Positions 5,994-11,403 of a DNA stretch of 11,967 bases are shown here, in pieces. The stretch is from Actinomycetota bacterium. Its GTDB lineage: Bacteria > Actinomycetota > Thermoleophilia > Gaiellales > Gaiellaceae. The stretch is taken from NCBI GenBank assembly GCA_005883235.1, contig VAYE01000128.1, forward strand, positions 1 to 11,967, written 5' to 3'. Positions within the stretch are counted from its first letter, which is position 1, and every line of letters begins with the position of its first letter. The position numbers were made by a program, and so were the translations under genes. Below the pieces are notes generated by a model. That model did no database searches and was not told where the DNA came from. It saw only the letters and a list, made by a program, of their open reading frames with translations.

Positions 5994-6399
5994 AGGTCGA
6001 GGAGCGGGTCGAGATCGCGCGTCCTCCCGAGGAGGTGTACGCGGTCGTCGCCGATCTCGAGCGTGGGCCCGAGTGGCAACCCTCCTTGGTGCGGGTCGAT
6101 CTCGAGCGTGGCGTGGAAGTGCGGCGCGTGGCAGGCCACGAACGAGAGGCGAGCTTCGAGGTGACCCGCAACGATCCGCCCCGGCTCTTCGAGATCGTGA
6201 GCCACGCGGCTCCGGTGCGCGTTCGGGCGACCTTCGCGCTCGAGCCGCCAAGGCGGGCACGCGCGTAGATCTGACGCTCGTCCTCGAGCTCGGCGGCGCG
6301 CTTCGCATCGCGGCCCTAATGGTCCGCGGGCGCCCCGAGCGCGAGGCCCGGGAAAACCTCGAGCGCCTGAAAGCCCTCCTCGAGCGGGGGACGACGTGA
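5990..6399 (+). pseudogene. SRPBCC/START-like (polyketide cyclase-type) protein, frame-broken
   Basis: SRPBCC proteins have a helix-grip fold with a deep hydrophobic pocket for lipids or aromatic compounds. The GTG at 5990 overlaps the RidA stop (GTGA). The start is typical: VEERVEIARPPEEVYAVVADL, then GPEWQPSL, FEVTRNDPPRLFEIV and VRVRATFALEP. After that strand the frame hits TAG at 6266-6268, whereas the neighbouring frame carries the expected next strand and final helix: AGTRVDLTLVLELGGALR and EREARENLERLKALLERG, ending at 6399. A single missing base near 6245-6255 (for example P-A-K for CCGCCAAG) restores one protein of about 136 residues. No slippery sequence is visible, so this is a true lesion or a sequence error rather than programmed shifting. 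The ligand is unknown. Confidence 0.78.
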
Positions 6400-6506
6400 C
6401 GGGTGACGAGGAGTGGGATCGCCTGGTCGAGTGCTACGGCGGGCTCGAGCGCGAGGAGCTCGCGATCGAGACTCGCCTCGTCCTGCTCGCGCGGGCTCCG
6501 GACTAG
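6396..6506 (+). CDS. 36-residue acidic small protein
   Basis: A GTG at 6396 overlapping the SRPBCC stop as GTGA opens a 36-codon frame that runs to TAG at 6504. The product begins MTGDEEWDRLVECYGG and continues as a likely amphipathic helix, LEREELAIETRLVLLARA. By my count 32 of 36 codons end in G or C, like the neighbouring genes, and the GTGA overlap repeats the pattern of the genes before it. GGGGG at 6386-6390 could act as a weak ribosome site. I recognise no family. Without this gene there would be a 116-base gap in an otherwise spacer-free run. It may be a small partner of its neighbours, or the overlap may be chance. Confidence 0.5.
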   Translation: MTGDEEWDRLVECYGGLEREELAIETRLVLLARAPD

Positions 6507-6509
6507 ACT
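6504..6509 (+). promoter_or_regulatory. candidate -10 (TAGACT) for a leaderless kynureninase mRNA
   Basis: TAGACT fits the actinobacterial -10 pattern TANNNT and ends six bases before the GTG at 6516, the spacing expected if transcription starts at the start codon itself. The gene has no Shine-Dalgarno sequence, which agrees with a leaderless message. No -35 is evident. The hexamer includes the stop codon of the small ORF. Confidence 0.4.
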
Positions 6510-6515
6510 CGCGCT

Positions 6516-7673
6516 GTGGAGCTCCTCGCCTACCGCGAGCGCTTCCCGATCCTCCGGGAGACCACCTACCTCATCAACCACTCGCTCGGCGCGATGCCCG
6601 CTGCGGCCGAGGAGCGGCTCGCCGAGTACGCGAGGGTCTGGGCCTCGCGCGGGATCCGCGCCTGGGGCGAGGGCTGGTGGACGATGCCGATGACCGTCGG
6701 CGACCAGATCGGGCGCATCGTCGGCGCGCCGCCCGGCTCGGTCGTCATGCACCAGAACGTGACGGTGGCCGAGGCGATCGTGCTCTCGTGCTTCGACCTC
6801 CGCGGGGAGCGCAACCGGATCGTCTACGAGGAGCCGAACTTCCCCTCGGTGCGCTATCTCCACCAGGCGCAGGCGGCGCGGGGCGCGGAGATCGTCGTCT
6901 GCCCGGACGACGCGGGCGTCGTGGAGGCACTCGACGAGCGGACGCTCCTCGTCCCGATCAGCCACGTCCTCTTCCGGAACGGTGAGATCCAGGACGTGGA
7001 GGCGATCGTGCGCCGCGCGCACGAGGTGGGGGCGCTGGTGCTGCTGGACGCGTACCAGTCGGCCGGGATCGTGCCGCTCGACGTGGCTGCTCTGGACGTG
7101 GACTTCGCGGTGGGAGGGAGCGTGAAGTGGCTCTGCGGCGGACCGGGCGCGGCCTGGCTTTACGTGCGGCCCGACCTCGCGGAGCGGCTCGAGCCGACCT
7201 ACGTGGGCTGGCAGGCCCACGCGCGGCCGTTTGCCTTCGAGCCCGAGCTCGAGTATGCGAAGGGGGCCGCGCGCTTCCTCACCGGGACGCCGAACGTCCC
7301 GGCGCTCTACGCGGCGACGCCCGGCTACGACCTGATCGAGGAGATCGGCGTCGAGCGGATCCGCGAGAGCTCGCTCCGGCAGACGGAGCTCCTGATCCGG
7401 CTGGCCGACGAGGCGGGCTTCGAGGTCGGGAGCCCGCGCGACCCGGCGTGCCGCGGCGGGACGGTGACCGTGCGCGTGCCCGAGTTCGAGGCCGTGCATC
7501 GCGAGCTCGGCGAGCGCGGGATCCTCTGTGACTTCCGCCCCGACGCGGGCCTGCGGCTCGGGCCGCACTACTACAACTCGGACGAGGAGCTCGTGTTCGC
7601 GATGGAGCAGATCGCCGAGATCCTCGAGACGGGCGCGTACGAGCGCCACCTCGGTGCGGTCGCGCGGTTCTAG
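6516..7673 (+). CDS. kynureninase-like PLP enzyme (aminotransferase class V fold)
   Basis: Kynureninase cleaves kynurenine to anthranilate and alanine; relatives of the same fold act on other amino acids. The 385-residue product has the fold's marks: YLINHSLGAMP (18-28) where kynureninases read YLdgNSLG, the PLP aspartate D178 in LLDAYQSAG (176-184), the Schiff-base lysine K204 in GGSVKWLCGGPG (200-211), FLTGTPNVPALYA (254-266), and a kynureninase-like end, LCDFRPDAGLRLGPHYYN. The protein is shorter than most kynureninases (about 400-460). Start GTG 6516 lacks a ribosome site. Upstream are RidA and SRPBCC genes; downstream, its stop shares CTAG with the stop of the opposite yecE gene. No other tryptophan-degradation gene is visible, so the substrate is not certain and I give no symbol. 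Confidence 0.82.
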   Translation: MELLAYRERFPILRETTYLINHSLGAMPAAAEERLAEYARVWASRGIRAWGEGWWTMPMTVGDQIGRIVGAPPGSVVMHQNVTVAEAIVLSCFDLRGERNRIVYEEPNFPSVRYLHQAQAARGAEIVVCPDDAGVVEALDERTLLVPISHVLFRNGEIQDVEAIVRRAHEVGALVLLDAYQSAGIVPLDVAALDVDFAVGGSVKWLCGGPGAAWLYVRPDLAERLEPTYVGWQAHARPFAFEPELEYAKGAARFLTGTPNVPALYAATPGYDLIEEIGVERIRESSLRQTELLIRLADEAGFEVGSPRDPACRGGTVTVRVPEFEAVHRELGERGILCDFRPDAGLRLGPHYYNSDEELVFAMEQIAEILETGAYERHLGAVARF

Positions 7674-8314
7674 GCCAGCAGCTCGACGAGGCGCTCGGCG
7701 TAGCGCGGCGCCGTCGGCTCGTCCTCGTGGCGGACGTAGACGAACGTCGGCGCCGACGAGCCGCGCAGCCGATCGGCCCAGGCGCGCAGGTCGTCGTCCG
7801 AGTAGGGCGGCTCGCGCAGGCGCACGTAGTGGAACGGCGCCTCCGTCCCGAGGTCGTTCACGCGCACGGCGCCGGCCTCGGCCAGGCGCGGCTCGATTCC
7901 GTTCCACGACGGATGCTCGAGATCGAACGCGACTCTGAGCGACGGGTCGAGCGAGCCGAGGAGGAGCTCTAGCAGCCCCTCGTCGCGCGCGCTCTTCACG
8001 GAGACGCGGACCGGCCCGAGGCGGTCGCCGAGTCGCCGGACCCGGTCGGAGAAGTCGGCGACGAGCTGCGGCCGGTGCGCCGGGAGCTTGGGCGCGAACG
8101 TGAAGCCCCCGGGAGTCTGCGCGGCCCAGCGCTCGAACTGCTCCTCGGCGGGGAGGCGGTATCCCGTCGTGTTGAGCTCGACCGTCGAGAAGCGCTCCGC
8201 GTAGTAGCGCAGGAAGTCCCGCGACTGCGTCCCGGCGGGGTAGAACCCGGGCTTCCACGAGGCGTACGCCCAACCGGATGTGCCGACTTGCAGCGCTGGT
8301 ACGCTCGTCGACAT
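7670..8314 (-). CDS. DUF72 (YecE) family TIM-barrel protein
   Basis: DUF72 proteins have a TIM-barrel fold and no settled function. The 214-residue product carries the family's marks: GTSGWAYASW (11-20), FSTVELNTTGYRLP (42-55), FTFAPKLP (71-78), FDLEHPSW (130-137), YVRLR (163-167) and a final YVRHEDEP (193-200) in place of the usual YvyFnN. It is shorter than most members (about 240-290), mainly through a cut-down middle. The ATG at 8314 is the closest upstream of the first strand; an ATG at 8335 would add seven residues. No ribosome site precedes either. The ATG shares the tetramer CATG with the thyX start, and the stop shares CTAG with the kynureninase stop, so there is no spacer on either side. 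Confidence 0.85.
   Translation of the reverse strand: MSTSVPALQVGTSGWAYASWKPGFYPAGTQSRDFLRYYAERFSTVELNTTGYRLPAEEQFERWAAQTPGGFTFAPKLPAHRPQLVADFSDRVRRLGDRLGPVRVSVKSARDEGLLELLLGSLDPSLRVAFDLEHPSWNGIEPRLAEAGAVRVNDLGTEAPFHYVRLREPPYSDDDLRAWADRLRGSSAPTFVYVRHEDEPTAPRYAERLVELLA
8297..8305 (+). promoter_or_regulatory. candidate extended -10 (TGGTACGCT) for leaderless thyX
   Basis: TGG plus TACGCT fits an extended -10 of the TANNNT type and ends seven bases before the ATG at 8313, so thyX could be read from an mRNA starting at its own start codon. There is no ribosome site before that ATG. The element lies inside the first codons of the opposite yecE gene, where codon choice must serve both uses. No -35 is visible. 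Confidence 0.4.
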
Positions 8315-9020
8315 GGCCGTCACAGCCGAAGTCATAGCCGAGGGGACGATCCGCGTCCTCGACCACGGGTTCGTGCGGCTCGACGATTCGATGGCCGACG
8401 ACCTCTCCGTGGTGAACGCGGCGCGCGTCAGCTTTGCGCGACGCAAGGAGGAGATGGACGACTCGGACGCCGGCCTGATCCGGTTCCTGCTCCGGGAGCG
8501 ACACGGCACCCCGTTCGAGCACAACTCGTTCCGCTTCCACGTTCGCGCGCCGCTCTTCGTCGCCCGCGAGTGGTTCCGGCACCGCGTCGGCTCGTTCAAC
8601 GAGTTCAGCATGCGCTATGCGCGCGCGACCGACGACTTCTACGTGCCCGAGCCGGAGGATGTGCGGACGCAGGTCGGGAAGCCCGGCTCGTACTCGTTCG
8701 AGCCTGTCGAGCCCGAGCTCGCCGAGGCGACCCGGGACGAGCTGCGCGCCGTGTACGACGAGGCGTACGCGACGTACGGGCGGCTCGTCGAGCGCGGCGT
8801 CGCACGGGAGCTTGCACGGCTCGTCATGCCCGTCGGCGCCTACACCGAGTTCTACTGGACGGTCAACGCGCGCTCGCTGATGAACTTCGTCTCGCTGCGT
8901 GCGGCCGAGGCGGCGCAGCGAGAGATCCGCCGCTACGCGGAGGCGTGCGAGCGCTTCCTCGAAGACGCGATGCCCGTGACGTACGCGGCGTTCGTCGCCG
9001 CCGGCCGCGTGGCTCCCTAA
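8313..9020 (+). CDS. thyX: FAD-dependent thymidylate synthase
   Basis: ThyX makes dTMP from dUMP with methylene-tetrahydrofolate, FAD and NADPH, in place of ThyA. The 235-residue product has the signature RHRx7S: R89-H90-R91 through S99 in RHRVGSFNEFSMRYA. Other family parts are LSVVNAARVSF (31-41), FLLRERHGTPFEHNSFRFHV (58-77), VPEPEDVR (111-118) and a late NARSLMNFVSLR (187-198), which contributes to substrate binding. I chose ATG 8313; a GTG at 8280 in the same frame would add 11 residues without family support and would run far into yecE. Stop TAA at 9018. The GC hairpin at 9021 starts right after the stop. Head-to-head overlap with yecE means the two genes share control DNA. Confidence 0.95.
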   Translation: MAVTAEVIAEGTIRVLDHGFVRLDDSMADDLSVVNAARVSFARRKEEMDDSDAGLIRFLLRERHGTPFEHNSFRFHVRAPLFVAREWFRHRVGSFNEFSMRYARATDDFYVPEPEDVRTQVGKPGSYSFEPVEPELAEATRDELRAVYDEAYATYGRLVERGVARELARLVMPVGAYTEFYWTVNARSLMNFVSLRAAEAAQREIRRYAEACERFLEDAMPVTYAAFVAAGRVAP

Positions 9021-9038
9021 GGCGCCGCTTGCGGTGCC
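9021..9038. terminator. GC stem-loop directly after thyX
   Basis: GGCGCCGC (9021-9028) pairs with GCGGTGCC (9031-9038) over 8 positions, one of them a G-U pair, with a tiny TT loop (four bases if the inner pair opens). It abuts the thyX stop. No T-run follows, so it may act with Rho or as a 3'-end barrier. Confidence 0.4.
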
Positions 9039-9045
9039 GCCCTCA

Positions 9046-9072
9046 GGACGTGCGGACTTTGTCCGTGCGTCC
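9046..9072. terminator. 12-bp stem-loop between convergent thyX and rskA
   Basis: GGACGTGCGGAC (9046-9057) pairs along its full length with GTCCGTGCGTCC (9061-9072), two of the twelve being G-U pairs in the plus-strand RNA, around the loop TTT. It is the strongest hairpin of the spacer and lies between two genes that meet tail to tail, so a two-way terminator is likely. In the minus-strand RNA the two wobble positions become A-C mismatches, so it should fold better for thyX than for rskA. Confidence 0.5.
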
Positions 9073-9106
9073 GTCTGAAACGACCGGTCGAGAACGATCG
9101 GATCGT

Positions 9107-9120
9107 CTGCGCCTTCGCAG
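9107..9120 (-). terminator. short stem-loop directly after rskA
   Basis: CTGCG (9107-9111) and CGCAG (9116-9120) form a perfect 5-bp stem with a four-base loop, touching the rskA stop at 9121 on the minus strand. Between it and the previous hairpin, 9081-9106 also holds the palindrome GACCGGTC and the ACGAT/ATCGT repeat. Short and without a T-run, so weak on its own. Confidence 0.25.
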
Positions 9121-9729
9121 CTAAGTAGTCAAAAGCGGCCGCCCGGAGATCTCCGGCCGGCCGGGAAGGTGGCGGGTGACGACCCAGCCGTCGTAGCGCC
9201 GCAGGTTGTAGGGCGCGTTCAGGCTCACCGTCGTCTTGCCGCCGTGCACGTTGAACACGCCGCACGCTGCGCCGATGTGCCCGTGCCGCGTCAAGTAGAG
9301 CTCGTAGTAGCCGCCCCGGGGGAGCTTCGGAAGGCCGGTGACGGTGAAGTCCATCGGCCAGTTGCCGGCCGAGTCGACGTTCTCGAGGCGGATGCTCGCG
9401 AGGGCGTTCGGCGCGGCCGCGGTGCCGTGCATCGACACGACGAGCGCCACCGGCTTCGCCGCGCCGCGGTGGGTCACCGCGCCGGTGAGGAAGCCGCCGC
9501 CAAAGGCGGCAGCGGCAAGAGCGGCCGCGAGGAGGAGCACCGCTCCGCGCCGCCGGCGCGGAAGGAGGCGCGCCGAGCCGCCGACGTCTGGCGCGTGCTC
9601 GAGCTCGGGCGAGAGCTCGGGAGGCGGCCCGGCCGCGACGAGGAGATCGTGGACATGCTGGAGGCGCTCGCGCTCGCCGGCGGGCAGGTCCTCGCCCACG
9701 AGGTCGCGGAAGTCCGGCGTGCGACTCAT
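9121..9729 (-). CDS. RskA-type membrane anti-sigma factor
   Basis: RskA-type anti-sigma factors hold an ECF sigma factor at the membrane until they are cut by proteases. The 202-residue product has a short cytoplasmic part (1-61) with FRDLVGEDLPAGERERLQHV, one membrane segment (about 62-86) and an outside domain with the RskA C-terminal pattern: FTVTGLPKLPRGGYYELYLT (128-147), GACGVFNVHGG (154-164) and VVTRHLPG (183-190). The cytoplasmic part is shorter than usual and has no HxxxCxxC zinc motif. Its ATG overlaps the sigma stop as ATGA, so the pair is co-translated. A symbol such as rskA would fit by family, but the cognate sigma is only inferred to be SigK-like. Confidence 0.85.
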   Translation of the reverse strand: MSRTPDFRDLVGEDLPAGERERLQHVHDLLVAAGPPPELSPELEHAPDVGGSARLLPRRRRGAVLLLAAALAAAAFGGGFLTGAVTHRGAAKPVALVVSMHGTAAAPNALASIRLENVDSAGNWPMDFTVTGLPKLPRGGYYELYLTRHGHIGAACGVFNVHGGKTTVSLNAPYNLRRYDGWVVTRHLPGRPEISGRPLLTT

Positions 9730-10361
9730 CCGAGCTCCCCCTCGAGCAGGTCGGCGAGCCGTCGTAGGCCACTTCGCGTTCGCGTCTTCACCGTGCCGAG
9801 CGGCACGTTCAGGTAGTCCGACACCTCGCTCTGGGACAGGCCGCCCCAGTAGGCGAGCTCGAGCACGGTCCGCTCCGTCTCCGGCAGCTCCTCGAGCGCG
9901 CGATGGACGCGCCAGGAGACGAACGACGACTCGGCGCGCTCCGCCGGGCCCGGCTCCCTCGAGGCCTCCTCGGGAACCTCGGCCGCGGGCTCGCTTCGCG
10001 CGCGGAAGCGGTCGACGATCGCATGGCGCGCGACGGCGTAGAGCCAGGGTGCGCCCGGGCCTCGCTCGGGGCGGTAGCTCGAGGCCGACCGCCAGATCGA
10101 GGCGAAGGTCTCCTGCACGGCCTCCTCGGCCCGGCCGCGGTCGCCGAGCCGGCGGAGCGCCAGCCCGAGCACCGAGCGCGCGTAGCGCCGGTAGAGGAGC
10201 TCGAAGGCCCGGCGGTCGCCGTTTCCGACGAGCTGGAGGAGATCGCCGTCGCTCGGCTCGGACCGCGGCGTCTCGGAGGTCGCCGGCCTCCCCGCGGAGG
10301 CAGGCAGCGAGAAAGGCGGTGCGAGCGCGACCTCCACGGCTTCCTCTTCTTTACGTCGCAT
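9726..10361 (-). CDS. ECF RNA polymerase sigma factor, SigK-like
   Basis: The 211-residue product has region 2 at about 39-122 (DLLQLVGNGDRRAFELLYRR, then AEEAVQETFASIWRSASSYR and the -10-reading WLYAVARHAIVDRFR) and region 4 at about 152-206 (LPETERTVLELAYWGGLSQS, then VSDYLNVPLGTVKTRTRSGL with a helix-turn-helix). It lacks a region 3, as expected for ECF factors. The ATG at 10361 has AGAGGAG on the minus strand at 10372-10366, four bases upstream. An extra N-terminal stretch of about 37 residues (Glu/Pro-rich) precedes region 2. Its partner anti-sigma gene follows. A divergent secreted protein gene lies 135 bases away and is a candidate target, as SigK of Mycobacterium tuberculosis drives secreted-protein genes; this is an inference. 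Confidence 0.92.
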   Translation of the reverse strand: MRRKEEEAVEVALAPPFSLPASAGRPATSETPRSEPSDGDLLQLVGNGDRRAFELLYRRYARSVLGLALRRLGDRGRAEEAVQETFASIWRSASSYRPERGPGAPWLYAVARHAIVDRFRARSEPAAEVPEEASREPGPAERAESSFVSWRVHRALEELPETERTVLELAYWGGLSQSEVSDYLNVPLGTVKTRTRSGLRRLADLLEGELG

Positions 10362-10496
10362 ACGGCTCCTCTGGATTCCAGCAGAGTCGAGCGGAGCCCG
10401 CTCGGGTGCGCGTCAAATCCCTTTACCTCGGGAAAACAATCTTCGGCCCGGAAGGGTCGTCTGTAGCGATAGTCGCAACGATCAGGGGGTTACCCG
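10362..10496. promoter_or_regulatory. divergent control region between sigma and cupredoxin genes
   Basis: These 135 bases must hold the promoters of both genes. Seen: a perfect 7-bp hairpin, CGAGCGG (10388-10394) and CCGCTCG (10398-10404), and an AT-rich patch at 10413-10442. TTGACG on the minus strand (10414-10409) is a good -35 for the sigma gene, but no -10 follows at 16-18 bases. On the plus strand GGAAAAC (10431) and CGTC (10458) recall ECF -35/-10 elements yet stand too far apart (about 20 bases between). AGGGGG at 10484-10489 is the ribosome site of the downstream gene. I cannot fix a start point for either side. Confidence 0.35.
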
Positions 10497-11360
10497 ATGC
10501 GCAGGCTGGCTCTCGTCATCGCCGCCATCAGCTCACTCGTCCTGGCCGGGTCCGCACCGGCCGCGACCATCAACGTCCAGATCAAGAAGTCCAGCTTCTC
10601 GCCGAGCTCGGTCAGGATCAACTTCGGCGACACCGTGCACTGGACGAACGTCGACTCGACGAACCATCAAGTGGTCGCCGACAACGGCTCGTTCGCCTCG
10701 CCGATCCTGAAGCCGAAGCAGACCTACTCGTTCACCTTCAAGACGGCCGGCCGCTTCCCGTACCACGACGCGATCAAGCCGTCGCTCAAGGGCGTGGTCA
10801 CCGTCAACGGACCGCCGCCCTCGCTCACCTTCGGGGCGACGAACCCGATCGTCGTCTACGGAACCGAGACCGTGCTGAACGGGGTCGTCTCGAACAAGAA
10901 GGCGGGCGAGACCGTCACGCTCTTCTCGCAGCCGTACGGTCAGTCCTCGCCGATCCAGCTCGCGGTCGTCCAGACCGGCGCCGGCGGCGGCTTCAGCTTC
11001 GCGACGACGCCGACGATCTACACGGTCTACTTCGCGCAGTGGAAGAGCGCGAAGAGCGAGCAGGCGGTGGTTCAGGTGAAGCCGAAGCTGACGTTCATGC
11101 CGAAGGGCGGCCGCTTCTACACGACTGTGAGCGCCGCCGACCACTCGTGGGCGGGCCACGTCGTCTACTTGCAGCGGCTCTCACCGTTCGGCCAGTGGGT
11201 GACGACGCTGAAGCTGAAGCTGGGGCCGAAGTCGGCGCGGCTCTTCCGCATCCCGCGCCGCCACGGGCTCACGGTCTACCGCGTCTACATCACCGTGAAC
11301 CAGGCCGGGCTCGGCTACCTCGACTCGCACAGCGGCACGCAGAAAATCAGACGTCGATAG
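10497..11360 (+). CDS. secreted cupredoxin-like plus Ig-like protein, copper ligands lost
   Basis: The 287-residue product has a signal peptide (1-22, ending SAPA-A), a cupredoxin-type domain (24-104) and a C-terminal half (about 108-283) of beta-strands resembling two Ig-like repeats (for example VVYGTETVLNGVVSNKKAG and ADHSWAGHVVYLQRLSPFGQ). In the cupredoxin part, INFGDTVHWTNVDSTNHQVV (41-60) keeps the first His ligand, H57. The loop that normally reads C..HP.MkG is YHDAIKPSLKG (89-99): Cys, His and Met positions are Asp91, Lys94 and Leu97. So a type 1 copper site is not possible as known. ATG 10497 has AGGGGG seven bases upstream. The tail is very basic (KIRRR). Its likely place is outside the membrane or on the cell wall; the function is unknown. 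Confidence 0.88.
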   Translation: MRRLALVIAAISSLVLAGSAPAATINVQIKKSSFSPSSVRINFGDTVHWTNVDSTNHQVVADNGSFASPILKPKQTYSFTFKTAGRFPYHDAIKPSLKGVVTVNGPPPSLTFGATNPIVVYGTETVLNGVVSNKKAGETVTLFSQPYGQSSPIQLAVVQTGAGGGFSFATTPTIYTVYFAQWKSAKSEQAVVQVKPKLTFMPKGGRFYTTVSAADHSWAGHVVYLQRLSPFGQWVTTLKLKLGPKSARLFRIPRRHGLTVYRVYITVNQAGLGYLDSHSGTQKIRRR

Positions 11361-11379
11361 CTAGCAATCCTTTACTCAG

Positions 11380-11397
11380 GACCGCGGGGTCGCGGTC
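11380..11397. terminator. 7-bp GC stem-loop between convergent cupredoxin and sodA genes
   Basis: GACCGCG (11380-11386) and CGCGGTC (11391-11397) form a perfect stem with a GGGT loop, 19 bases after the cupredoxin stop and 6 bases beyond the sodA stop on the other strand. It would serve both converging genes. No T-run follows on either strand. Confidence 0.55.
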
Positions 11398-11403
11398 GGG
11401 TGC

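Noticed and set aside
5199..8582. A 1127-codon open frame on the minus strand
   Set aside because: It runs antisense to copD, RidA, SRPBCC and kynureninase genes and out of frame through yecE, with Arg/Asp/His-rich low-complexity translation and no domain pattern. It is an antisense shadow of high-GC codon use.
10431..10461. ECF-type promoter (GGAAAAC ... CGTC) for the cupredoxin gene
   Set aside because: About 20 bases separate the two elements, more than the usual 16-17, and the -35 is not a clean GGAAC. Left as unproven.
10533..11159. A 208-codon minus-strand frame within the cupredoxin gene
   Set aside because: Antisense shadow; Arg/Val/Asp-rich, no ribosome site and no domain.
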